The translations under genes and the position numbers were made by a program. The notes beneath the pieces are model-generated. The model searched no databases and was not told where the DNA came from. It was given only the letters and a program-made list of their open reading frames with translations. Below are positions 33,609-41,955 of a stretch of 64,000 nt of DNA, one piece after another. Source of the stretch: Arthrobacter sp. ERGS1:01. GTDB lineage: Bacteria > Actinomycetota > Actinomycetes > Actinomycetales > Micrococcaceae. The stretch lies in NCBI RefSeq assembly GCF_001281315.1, contig NZ_CP012479.1:1364001-1428000 (forward strand), written 5' to 3'. Position 1 is the stretch's first letter, and every line of letters starts with the position of its first letter.

Positions 33609-34604
33609 ATGAGCTCCACCATCGAAGTGCCTCCGGACCTCCACTCCGCGGCACCAGCGACCGACCCAGGTTCTCGCAGGACTCACAACACCCGCGGAAT
33701 CCGCAAGAACCGGGGCGTGCGGCGCCTCTCCCGCAGGGACAAGATCGTCCTGAGCATCATGGTCGGGGTTCCCACCATGGTCCAGTTGGTCCTGGTCTGG
33801 ATCCCCACACTGCTGTCCATCCTGCTGTCCTTCACCCGGTGGAACGGCCTGGGCCTGGACGGGATCCGTGCCGCAGGACTGGCCAACTACCAATATGTCG
33901 TCAATGACAGCCCGGCATTCTGGCCAGCCGTGCAGCACAACCTGCTGTGGCTGGGCTTCCTGGCCCTCGTCGCCACACCTATTGGACTCTTGCTGGCCGT
34001 GCTGCTGGACCAGCAGATCCGCGGATCCAAGATCTACCAAAGCATCTTCTTTGTCCCGGTCATGCTGTCCCTGGCCCTGGTCGGGATCATCTGGCAGCTG
34101 TTCTACCAAAAGGACAACGGCCTGCTGAACTTCCTGCTCGGCACCGCCGGAACACCGGCCGCCGTGGACTGGTTCGGCGATCCGCACGTGAACATTTGGG
34201 CAGCCCTCGTTGCGGCGACCTGGCGCCACGCCGGCTACGTCATGATCCTGTACTTAGCGGGATTGAAGGGCGTGGACGGATCCCTGAAGGAGGCCGCCTC
34301 CCTCGACGGCGCCAATGCGACACAAACGTTCTTCCGCGTGGTGTTCCCGGCGATGCGACCTGTCAACATCGTCATCGTAGTCATCACCATCATCGAATCC
34401 CTGCGAGCCTTCGACGTCGTCTGGGTCATCAACAAGGGCACCAACGGCCTGGAACTCATCAGCGCCCTGGTCGTCACCTACCTGGTGGGCGAGGGGCAAT
34501 CCATTGGTATCGGCTCCGCCTTCGCCGTGATCCTGCTCGTGATCTCCCTGGTTCCGATCATCATCTACCTGTCCCGCACCTTTGGGAAGGAAAGCAAGTC
34601 ATGA
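33609..34604 (+). CDS. carbohydrate ABC transporter permease (MalF-like, AGP locus)
   Basis: A 331-aa permease. An approximately 45-residue hydrophilic, Arg-rich N-terminus precedes six membrane segments. The EAA loop is SLKEAASLDGANATQTFFRV. The ATG at 33609 has AAGGAAGAA upstream. It overlaps the next permease by ATGA. Confidence 0.94.
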   Translation: MSSTIEVPPDLHSAAPATDPGSRRTHNTRGIRKNRGVRRLSRRDKIVLSIMVGVPTMVQLVLVWIPTLLSILLSFTRWNGLGLDGIRAAGLANYQYVVNDSPAFWPAVQHNLLWLGFLALVATPIGLLLAVLLDQQIRGSKIYQSIFFVPVMLSLALVGIIWQLFYQKDNGLLNFLLGTAGTPAAVDWFGDPHVNIWAALVAATWRHAGYVMILYLAGLKGVDGSLKEAASLDGANATQTFFRVVFPAMRPVNIVIVVITIIESLRAFDVVWVINKGTNGLELISALVVTYLVGEGQSIGIGSAFAVILLVISLVPIIIYLSRTFGKESKS

Positions 34605-35524
34605 CCAGTACAATCTCACCCCTCAAGCCGTCCATGCGCGGCTCCTCCAGTGTCCCCCTGCGCCGAGGCTCGAAGGCCAAACGCCACTACGGCACCCACA
34701 TTTTTCTGACGGTGATGGCCGTCGTCTGGATGGTCCCGCTCGGTTGGGCCCTCTTCACGGCACTGCGCCCCAAGTCCGATACAGACAAGTTTGGCTATTT
34801 CAGCCTCGGCGGCGCCTTCAACTTCGACAACTTCGTCACGGCCTGGAACCAGGGCGGATTCCCGCGCTACTTCGCGAACTCCCTGATCATCACCATCCCC
34901 ACCATCATCCTGGTCCTGCTGTTCTCCTCCATGATGGCCTTCGCCGTCAGCCGGGTCAGCTGGAAATTCAACATCACCCTGCTGATCATGTTCACGGCCG
35001 GGAACCTGCTCCCACCCCAGGTGCTGGCCACCCCGCTGTTTGAAATGTTCAAGTTGATCCAGGTTCCGTATTGGTTCAGCGATTCGGGCAACCTGCTCAA
35101 TACCTACCTATCGGTGGTCCTGGCGAACACGGCGTTCCAGATCGGCTTCTGCACCTTCGTGCTCTCCAACTACATGAAGGCGCTCTCGCCGGACTTGACG
35201 GAGGCGGCACTCGTGGACGGGGCGGGCATCTGGCGCCAGTATTGGTCCATCATCATGCCGCTGTGCCGTCCGGCCTTGGCGGCCATGGCCACGCTGCAGA
35301 TCATCTTCATCTATAACGACTATTTCTGGCCGCTCCTCTTCATCCAGAGCGGGGACAGGCTCCCGGTCACCACCGCCATCAACAACCTGCAGGGGACCTT
35401 CCTCTCCAACTACAACCTGCTGGCGGCCGGTGCAACCATCACCGTCATCCCCACCCTGGTCATCTACATCGCCCTCCAGCGCCACTTCGTCGCCGGGCTG
35501 ACCCTCGGCTCCAGCAAGGGCTAA
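34601..35524 (+). CDS. carbohydrate ABC transporter permease (MalG-like, AGP locus)
   Basis: A 307-aa permease with the EAA loop DLTEAALVDGAGIWRQYWS and the terminal VAGLTLGSSKG typical of MalG partners. It is coupled by ATGA to the upstream permease and completes the importer. The gene is followed by a hairpin shared with the convergent lacI gene. Confidence 0.94.
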   Translation: MTSTISPLKPSMRGSSSVPLRRGSKAKRHYGTHIFLTVMAVVWMVPLGWALFTALRPKSDTDKFGYFSLGGAFNFDNFVTAWNQGGFPRYFANSLIITIPTIILVLLFSSMMAFAVSRVSWKFNITLLIMFTAGNLLPPQVLATPLFEMFKLIQVPYWFSDSGNLLNTYLSVVLANTAFQIGFCTFVLSNYMKALSPDLTEAALVDGAGIWRQYWSIIMPLCRPALAAMATLQIIFIYNDYFWPLLFIQSGDRLPVTTAINNLQGTFLSNYNLLAAGATITVIPTLVIYIALQRHFVAGLTLGSSKG

Positions 35525-35529
35525 ACCGA

Positions 35530-35585
35530 CCCGGCACGGCGGCCGCTGCGAAGCGTTTCATTGGCTTCCGCGCCACCGTGCCGGG
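35530..35585. terminator. bidirectional hairpin between ABC operon 2 and lacI
   Basis: 14-bp stem with one G-T pair (35530-35543 with 35572-35585) and a 28-nt loop, lying between the convergent stop codons. Confidence 0.6.
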
Positions 35586-35591
35586 ATCATG

Positions 35592-36686
35592 CTAATTCCG
35601 GGCCGGGGCCGTGCTGTCGCGGACGATCAGGCGGGTGGGAACCTTGGTGGCGCTGTTGGCGGGGCCGGTTCCGGCCACCTGCCGGAGCAGGTCTTCCATG
35701 CTGAGCCGGCCCACTTCGTGGAAGTCCTGGCGAATCGTGGTCAGGGGCGGCCAGAATGAAGCAGCCTCTTCGAGATCATCGAAACCCACGATGCTGACGT
35801 CCCCCGGAATGGCCCGCCCCAACTCATGCATGGCCCGCATAACTCCAAGGGCCATCTGGTCATTGGCGGCGAAGATGGCCTTCACCTCGGGATTGCGGGC
35901 AAGCTCACGTCCAATCTGATAGCCCGATTCCGATGACCAGTCGCCGCGGAGGACGGGCGGGGCTTCGATCCCGGCGTCCTCGAGGGTCTGCTTCCAGGAT
36001 TCGGCGCGGTGCAAGGCGGAAAAGGATGATGCGGGGCCGCCAACGTGCCATACCTGCCGGTGTCCGAGGTCAAGGAGGTGCCGAGTTGCAAGCCGGGCAC
36101 CCTCCTCCTGGTCGGTATCGACCACCGAATAGCCGTCCCCGGCATTCGAGTCGATCACGACGGCGGGGAGGTCCTCCGGGAGGGTGATGTCGGCCTGGTC
36201 AAGCAGATGTGCCTCGAAAATGATGACGACCCCGTCCACCTGTTGTTCGCGCAGTTGATGATAGGCGCCGGAGACGTTGCCGGTGGTTGGATCCGCAAGT
36301 GGTATGAGGGTGACCGAGTACCCGGCTTGGTACGCCGCTGTGGCAATCGCGTCCAGGGTTCGCATATTGCCAAAGCTGGAGAGTGAAAACATGATGACGC
36401 CAATGGACTTGAACTGTCCGCTCTTCAACGCCCTTGCGGCCTTGTTGGGTCGGTAGCCGAGGGTCTTCATCGCGTCCAGTACGCGCTTTTTGGTTGTCTC
36501 CTCGACGTTGGTGAGACCGTTTGACACCCGGGAGACGGTCTGGGAGGAAACACCGGCTTCCCGGGCTACATCGCCAATCGAGGGCCCCCTGGCGGCACGG
36601 GTGGCCGCTCTCCCTGGCCTGCTTCTGACGACGGGGAGGTCAGTGGGAGCTGATGGTATTTGCGAGTTCTCCTCTTGTGTGTTCAC
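35592..36686 (-). CDS. LacI-family transcriptional regulator of the AGP locus
   Basis: A 364-aa repressor. After a Pro/Arg-rich extension of about 35 residues comes the HTH SIGDVAREAGVSSQTVSRVS and the hinge RPNKAARALKSG, then the sugar-binding core (SIGVIMFSLSSFGNMRTLDA; NDQMALGVMRAMHELG; VSIVGFDDLEEAASFWPPLTTIRQDFHE in parts). The only in-frame start giving this N-terminus is the GTG at 36686, which lies inside an operator. It is divergent from GH35. It is the obvious binder of the TGTTTACGTAAACA sites; a galactose or galacto-oligosaccharide inducer is inferred. Confidence 0.93.
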   Translation of the reverse strand: MNTQEENSQIPSAPTDLPVVRSRPGRAATRAARGPSIGDVAREAGVSSQTVSRVSNGLTNVEETTKKRVLDAMKTLGYRPNKAARALKSGQFKSIGVIMFSLSSFGNMRTLDAIATAAYQAGYSVTLIPLADPTTGNVSGAYHQLREQQVDGVVIIFEAHLLDQADITLPEDLPAVVIDSNAGDGYSVVDTDQEEGARLATRHLLDLGHRQVWHVGGPASSFSALHRAESWKQTLEDAGIEAPPVLRGDWSSESGYQIGRELARNPEVKAIFAANDQMALGVMRAMHELGRAIPGDVSIVGFDDLEEAASFWPPLTTIRQDFHEVGRLSMEDLLRQVAGTGPANSATKVPTRLIVRDSTAPARN

Positions 36687-36727
36687 CTAAACATGCTACG
36701 GTTGATTATTGAATGTTTGCGCAAACA
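36680..36727. promoter_or_regulatory. LacI-type operator pair between lacI and GH35
   Basis: TGTTCACCTAAACA (36680-36693), overlapping the lacI GTG start, and the perfect 14-bp palindrome TGTTTGCGCAAACA (36714-36727). It probably controls both divergent genes. Confidence 0.72.
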
Positions 36728-36813
36728 TGATGCGTTGAATGAAGAAAAATAAATGACACCCGTGTCGGAAGCGTCACTGCGGCCCTCCACCATCGAGATT
36801 GGATTCTTTGCCC

Positions 36814-38586
36814 ATGCCCACCTTTACCATTGGCGAGCACGACTTCATGCTTGACGGTCAGCCTCACCGCATCCTCTCCGGTGCACTGCATTATTTCCGG
36901 GTCCATCCGGATCAATGGGCCGACCGGATCCGCAAGGCCCGGCAGATGGGCCTGAACACGATCGAAACCTACATTCCCTGGAATGCCCACGCACCATCAC
37001 CGGAGGTCTTTGAAAACAGCGGGGTCCTGGACCTGGGCCGCTTCCTGGACCTGGTGGCGGCGGAGGGCATGCAGGCGATAGTCCGGCCCGGCCCGTATAT
37101 CTGCGCCGAATGGGACAACGGCGGACTTCCGGCATGGCTGTTCAGCACCGGCGCCACCGAGATTCGTGCCGACGAACCCGTCTACATGGCGGCGGTTTCC
37201 ACCTACTTCGAGCAGCTCGCACCCATTCTGGTACCCCGCCAGGTGCAGTTCGGCGGCCCGATCATCCTGATCCAGATCGAGAATGAATACGGTGCTTACG
37301 GAGATGACTCCGGCTACCTGGAGAAGCTTGTGAAGATCAATCGGGAAATCGGGTTGACCGTGCCCTTCACCACGGTCGACCAGCCCCAGGACGACATGCT
37401 TGAGAACGGCAGCCTGCCCGGGCTGCACCGAACGGGATCTTTCGGTTCCCGTGCCGCTGAACGCCTGGACACGCTGCGCCGCCACCAACCCACGGGGCCC
37501 TTGATGTGCTCGGAATTCTGGGTGGGATGGTTCGATCATTGGGGCGCCCACCACCACACAACAAGCGTTGAAGAGTCCGCCAAGGAACTCGAGGAACTGC
37601 TTGGCCGCGGTGCGTCGGTGAACATCTACATGTTCCATGGGGGTACCAACTTTGGCTTCAGCAACGGCGCGAACGACAAGGGCGTCTACCAGCCGCTCGT
37701 GACCAGCTACGACTACGATGCACCGCTGGATGAGGCCGGGAACCCGACGTCGAAGTACTGGGCGTTCCGTTCGGTGCTTGCCCGCTACGCGGACCTTGAC
37801 GACCGGGACGTTCCGGCCTTGCCGGCCCCGGCCCCCGCGCTGACCATTCCGCTGAGCAGTATGGTTCCGCTGTGGAACCTCATCGATCGTGCGGCCAATT
37901 GGGTCACTTCAGATGGCGGCCCGCCCGTTACGGATGAAATCGGACACTACTCCGGGTTCAGCCTTTACCGGACCCGGATCGATGCCGCCGGAACGGCAGT
38001 CCTGGGAATTGAGGAGGTCCGGGACAGGGCGCAAGTATTCCTCAACCGGCAGGGCGTCGGCACACTGTCACGGGATCATCATGAGCGGGCCCTTGCGCTT
38101 CCCTTCGGCGCCAGCGGAACCCTGGAAATCCTCGTGGAAGACCAGGGCCGCGTGAACTATGGCCACCGGCTCGGTGAAAAGAAGGGCCTGATCGGTGAGG
38201 TCACCATCAATGGAGAGGCAATCCTCGATTGGGATCTGCTCCCGTTGGACTTGAACAATATTGGCGAGGTGGCCGCACACCTCGGGGGCCAGTCACCGGA
38301 GCGCCCCGTGGCGCTGGCCGGGCCGGCCTTCGCATACGCCACTTTTGACCGCACCGAGGTCTCGGATTTGTTCCTGGACACCAGCGGCTGGGGCAAGGGA
38401 GTTGTCTGGATCAATGGTTTCTGCCTTGGCCGGTACTGGTCCCGCGGACCCCAGCACACGCTCTACGTTCCGGGACCCGTAGTGCGGGCCCATGGCAACG
38501 AGATCATCATCCTTGAGCTTCACGGGTCCACGGCTCCCGTGGTTTCGTTTGTACCTGCCGCGAATCTCGGCCACACCGACTTCTGA
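36814..38586 (+). CDS. intracellular GH35 beta-galactosidase
   Basis: A 590-aa GH35 enzyme without signal peptide. N-terminal TIM barrel opens DFMLDGQPHRILSGALHYFRV; acid/base Glu in IILIQIENEYGAYGDDSG, nucleophile Glu in LMCSEFWVGWFDHWG. The C-terminal beta domains end GVVWINGFCLGRYWSRGPQ. It cleaves terminal beta-galactose from imported galacto-oligosaccharides. The ATG at 36814 is preferred over a TTG at 36799. It shares the 11-mer AGATTGGATTC ahead of the start with the GH30/GH43 gene. Confidence 0.95.
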   Translation: MPTFTIGEHDFMLDGQPHRILSGALHYFRVHPDQWADRIRKARQMGLNTIETYIPWNAHAPSPEVFENSGVLDLGRFLDLVAAEGMQAIVRPGPYICAEWDNGGLPAWLFSTGATEIRADEPVYMAAVSTYFEQLAPILVPRQVQFGGPIILIQIENEYGAYGDDSGYLEKLVKINREIGLTVPFTTVDQPQDDMLENGSLPGLHRTGSFGSRAAERLDTLRRHQPTGPLMCSEFWVGWFDHWGAHHHTTSVEESAKELEELLGRGASVNIYMFHGGTNFGFSNGANDKGVYQPLVTSYDYDAPLDEAGNPTSKYWAFRSVLARYADLDDRDVPALPAPAPALTIPLSSMVPLWNLIDRAANWVTSDGGPPVTDEIGHYSGFSLYRTRIDAAGTAVLGIEEVRDRAQVFLNRQGVGTLSRDHHERALALPFGASGTLEILVEDQGRVNYGHRLGEKKGLIGEVTINGEAILDWDLLPLDLNNIGEVAAHLGGQSPERPVALAGPAFAYATFDRTEVSDLFLDTSGWGKGVVWINGFCLGRYWSRGPQHTLYVPGPVVRAHGNEIIILELHGSTAPVVSFVPAANLGHTDF

Positions 38587-38648
38587 CCGGGCGCCGGCAC
38601 ACCAGATATTGGCCATTCTGGCCGCAAGAACTTCATGAAGGGAATGTT

Positions 38649-39607
38649 ATGGCTTGGCTTGTCACCGGAGGTGCCGGGTATATCGGTTCACATGTGGTCA
38701 GGGCACTTTTGGCGGACGGCCACGACGTGGTTGTCCTCGACGACCTGTCCAGCGGCCGTCGTGAATTCGTCCCGGTTGGGCCTGTTCTTGAGGAAGGATC
38801 CCTCCTGGACCAACACTTCCTTGAAGGTGTCTTTGGCCGTCATGACGTATCCGGCGTCATCCATTTGGCGGGGTTCAAGTATGCCGGGCTATCGGTGGAA
38901 TGGCCGCTCCACACCTACCGCCAGAATGTCACGGGGACGGTCAATCTGCTGGCGGCCATGGAAGCGGCGTCAGTTCCGTCAATGGTGTTCTCCTCAAGCG
39001 CCGCGGTCTATGGAAATGCGGCGGCCGAATTCGTGACCGAGACGGTGCCCACGAATCCGGAGTCCCCTATGGCCAATCCAAGCTCATAGGGGAGTGGTTG
39101 GTTGAGGCGCAGGGCCATGCCACCGGACTGCGCCACACCTCGCTGCGCTACTTCAACGTTGTTGGCTCCGGCGCACCTGAAGTCAGTGACACCAGTGGAC
39201 ACAATCTCTTCCCACTGGTTTTCAAGGCACTCAAGGCCGGCGAGACACCGAAGATCTTTGGCACGAGCTATCCGACGTCGGACGGAAGCTGTGTGCGCGA
39301 CTACGTCCACGTGGCCGACGTGGCAGCCGCCCATGTGGCCGCTGCCCGGAAGCTCGACGACGGCGCCCGGCTTGAGCGGGCCTACAACCTGGGCAGCGGA
39401 TCGGGTTCATCCGTGCGGGAGATCATGGCCGAAATGGCCACCGTCACGGGGATCCCATTCAAACCGCAAATCCATGCCGCGCGGTTGGGTGATCCGGCGC
39501 GCATTGTGGCCTCCGGGGAGCTTGCCCAACGGGACATTGAATGGCAACCGCGCCATACGCTGCGGGACATGATCTCCAGCGCCTGGGCCGTGGCCGGCCT
39601 TGCCTAG
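38649..39607 (+). pseudogene. galE: UDP-glucose 4-epimerase, frameshifted
   Basis: Full-length GalE split by a one-base deletion. The first part (38649-39089) has the NAD motif TGGAGYIGSHV, the SSSAAVYG segment and NPESP, then runs out of frame to a stop. The second frame resumes with YGQSKLIGEWL, containing the catalytic Tyr and Lys, and continues through RYFNVVGSG and SDGSCVRDYVHVADVA to a normal end. The break is in the C-run at 39064-39067 (TCCCCTATGG, one C or G short). It is either a real mutation or a homopolymer sequencing error. As read, the Leloir step in this operon would be broken. Confidence 0.88.
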
Positions 39608-39621
39608 GAATTCGAATTCCT
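39606..39621. repeat. 16-bp perfect palindrome after galE
   Basis: AGGAATTCGAATTCCT overlaps the galE stop codon. No loop or U tract, so it is not an obvious terminator; it may be chance or a protein site. Confidence 0.4.
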
Positions 39622-39684
39622 GCGGATCCGTCAGTGCCGGCGGAACCCCGCACCCATCCACTTACACACCATCGAAGGAGCACC

Positions 39685-39900
39685 ATGGCTGACGGAGCAG
39701 AAATGCTGGCGACGATAACGGCGACCAACCGGACTGCGATGGACGAGGAACTCAACGCGGCAGTCCACGCTGCCACGAAACGGGCGATCCGCGACGGGCG
39801 GCGTGGAATTCTTGTCACCCGGGTCGACTTTGCCTCGTTCACGGTTGAGCTGTCCCCGGACGTCCCCTACGGTTTCACCTACGAGAAGCAAAGGTTCTAG
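39685..39900 (+). CDS. conserved-looking small protein, 71 aa
   Basis: A 71-aa soluble protein, MADGAEMLATITATNRTAMD... ending YGFTYEKQRF, with a helical N-terminus and a beta-rich C-terminus (ILVTRVDFASFTVELSPDVP). Strong GAAGGAG precedes the ATG. I recognise no family. It is co-directional between galE and the DUF1349 gene and is probably in the same transcript. Confidence 0.7.
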   Translation: MADGAEMLATITATNRTAMDEELNAAVHAATKRAIRDGRRGILVTRVDFASFTVELSPDVPYGFTYEKQRF

Positions 39901-39965
39901 GCGGCAGCCCTCTTTGCCGCCGCCTGCCGGAAGTACCGAGGGCAATCAAATCCAAGGAGGAGTAC

Positions 39966-40568
39966 ATGATCCACAGCATTGCGGGACTTCCGGCGTTGGC
40001 CTGGATGCCGGCAGGCAACGCGTCCACCGTTGATGGGGGTGCCGGTTCCCTGGCGCTTACCGCGGCGCCGGGGGTGGACTGGAGCAATGACGCGCTGGGC
40101 GGAGCACCTCAACACCGTGCGGCGGCCCTGGGCTTCATCGCCCCTGCGTCCTTTTCTTTGTCCGCACGGGTCCGTGTGGACTCCCCGAGGACCACCTTTG
40201 ACGCGGGTGCCCTCTGCCTTTGGGCCGACAGCGACCATTGGGCCAAGCTCTGTTTCGAGTACTCTCCGGGGGGAGAGGCGATGGTGGTCAGCGTCGTGAC
40301 GAACGGTCATTCGGACGATTGCAACGCGGCAGTAGTGGCTGATCCGTGGACCTATCTGCGGGTGAGCCGGGTTGGCCCGGCATGGGCCTTCCACTCATCA
40401 TCCAACGGAACCGAGTGGAGCTTCGTCCGCCTATTCCGTTTGCACACCGACCAGCCGGTCCACGTGGGTTTCCTCTCCCAGGCACCCATGGGTGAGGCGT
40501 GTGTGGCGCGCTTTGACCACATCGCCTTCGGCGGGCAGGCGCCGGCAAATCTCCGAGACGGCAGCTAA
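39966..40568 (+). CDS. DUF1349 domain protein (concanavalin A-like)
   Basis: A 200-aa protein covering a single DUF1349 domain, with FSLSARVRVDSPRTTFDAGALCLWADSDHWAKLC (in parts) and SNGTEWSFVRLFRL diagnostic. No signal peptide, so cytoplasmic. The fold is a concanavalin-like jelly roll often found near sugar operons; the activity is unknown. AAGGAGGAG precedes the ATG. Confidence 0.88.
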   Translation: MIHSIAGLPALAWMPAGNASTVDGGAGSLALTAAPGVDWSNDALGGAPQHRAAALGFIAPASFSLSARVRVDSPRTTFDAGALCLWADSDHWAKLCFEYSPGGEAMVVSVVTNGHSDDCNAAVVADPWTYLRVSRVGPAWAFHSSSNGTEWSFVRLFRLHTDQPVHVGFLSQAPMGEACVARFDHIAFGGQAPANLRDGS

Positions 40569-40598
40569 ACGCTGAGGGCCGTCGCCGCGGCTCGGAAG

Positions 40599-40617
40599 GG
40601 GTACTGGCAGTACCCCG
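40599..40617. promoter_or_regulatory. dyad GGGGTACT-GGC-AGTACCCC ahead of the alcohol dehydrogenase
   Basis: Perfect 8-bp arms with a 3-nt spacer, 80 bp upstream of the dehydrogenase start. It is a candidate operator for the XRE/MmyB-type regulator at 43092-43976, which sits with the two oxidoreductases. The link is inferred. Confidence 0.5.
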
Positions 40618-40696
40618 ACCGGCAGGGACTCCCGGACAGGCTCGTGCAGGTGTTGACTGGAAACCAGCCAACACTGAGAGTCAGGGAAACCCCACC

Positions 40697-41728
40697 ATGC
40701 GAGCAACACTGATGTACGGCGCCGGCGACGTGCGCGTAGAGACAGTTCCCCATCCCATCCTCCGGGAACCCACCGACGCGATCGTGCGGATCGTCGCCGG
40801 CTGCATTTGCGGCAGCGATCTGTGGCCGTACGCCTCGAAGGCCGCAACCGACGATGGCGCCCGGATGGGCCACGAATTCGTCGGAGTCGTCGAGGAACTC
40901 GGCTCCGAGGCGACGGGATTGGCCGTGGGCGACTTCGTCATCGCGCCTTTCGTCGCCTCCTGCGGCAGCTGCGAGTTCTGCAAGGAGGGCTTGCAGACCT
41001 CATGCCGCTATGGCGGACACTGGGGCGGGACCGACGACGGCGGCCAGGGCGAGTTCGCCAGGGTGCCGCAGGCATCGGGCACCCTGGTGGTGGTCCCGGG
41101 CGGCTTTGACGAGAAGCTGATCCCGTCACTGCTGAGCCTCTCCGACGTCATGTCCACGGGCTACCACGCGGCCAGGAAGGCCGGCATCGTGCCCGGACAA
41201 AGCGTCACCGTGATCGGCGACGGGGCCGTGGGGCTCTCCGCAGTCCTGTCCGCCAAGCTAATGGGCGCCTCGCGCATCATCCTCATGGGCCGCCACGCGG
41301 CACGCACGGACCTTGGCCGCGACTTTGGTGCCACCGACGTCGTCGCCGAGCGCGGAGAAGAGGGCATCGCCAAGGTTAGGGAACTGAGCAACGGTGACGG
41401 CACGCACGTCGTTCTCGAAGCCGTCGGACTGAAGCCCGCAATTGACATGGCGATTGGAGTGGTCCGCGACGGCGGCGTCATCAGCCGGGTCGGCGCACCC
41501 CAGTTTGCCGAGGTGCCGCTGGGCTTCACCGAGTTCCTGCGCAACATCACCCTCACCGGCGGCGTGGCACCGGCACGCGCCTACATCGAGGAGCTGCTGC
41601 CCCTGGTCCTGGACGGAACGATCGAACCGGGGAAGGTCTTCGACCGCACCATCGGCCTGGACGACGTTCCTGCCGGTTACCAGGCCATGGCGGACCGCCG
41701 GGCACTCAAAGTACTCGTGCGACCATGA
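40697..41728 (+). CDS. zinc-dependent alcohol dehydrogenase family protein
   Basis: A 343-aa zinc MDR enzyme. Catalytic zinc motif CICGSDLWPY and GHEFVGVVEE; structural zinc loop CGSCEFCKEGLQTSC; NAD(P) motif VIGDGAVGLSAVLSAKLMGA. The substrate is not determinable. The dyad at 40599-40617 lies upstream, and an aldo-keto reductase and an MmyB-type regulator follow, a common redox-enzyme cassette. Confidence 0.93.
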   Translation: MRATLMYGAGDVRVETVPHPILREPTDAIVRIVAGCICGSDLWPYASKAATDDGARMGHEFVGVVEELGSEATGLAVGDFVIAPFVASCGSCEFCKEGLQTSCRYGGHWGGTDDGGQGEFARVPQASGTLVVVPGGFDEKLIPSLLSLSDVMSTGYHAARKAGIVPGQSVTVIGDGAVGLSAVLSAKLMGASRIILMGRHAARTDLGRDFGATDVVAERGEEGIAKVRELSNGDGTHVVLEAVGLKPAIDMAIGVVRDGGVISRVGAPQFAEVPLGFTEFLRNITLTGGVAPARAYIEELLPLVLDGTIEPGKVFDRTIGLDDVPAGYQAMADRRALKVLVRP

Positions 41729-41955
41729 CGAGGGAAGAAGATCTGCCATGGGCACCGCCCCGGATGGCGGAGCGACGGGAAACTCAAGCGACGGCGTGAT
41801 CGCCCGCCACGTGATCGCCCGCCACCAGATCGCCGCGTGCTGGTGGACAGCCTCGCCACGGACGCAGCCGACCACCTGACCTATGAACCGGAACGTGTGC
41901 GCCGGGAATTCAGCGCACTGATCGCCACGAAGCAGAACCACTCAAGGAGAAACTC

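Noticed and set aside
35545-35570. Possible catabolite cre-like element (GAAGCGTTTC) between the permease and lacI stops
   Set aside because: It lies in a terminator loop between convergent genes, so no promoter role is plausible.
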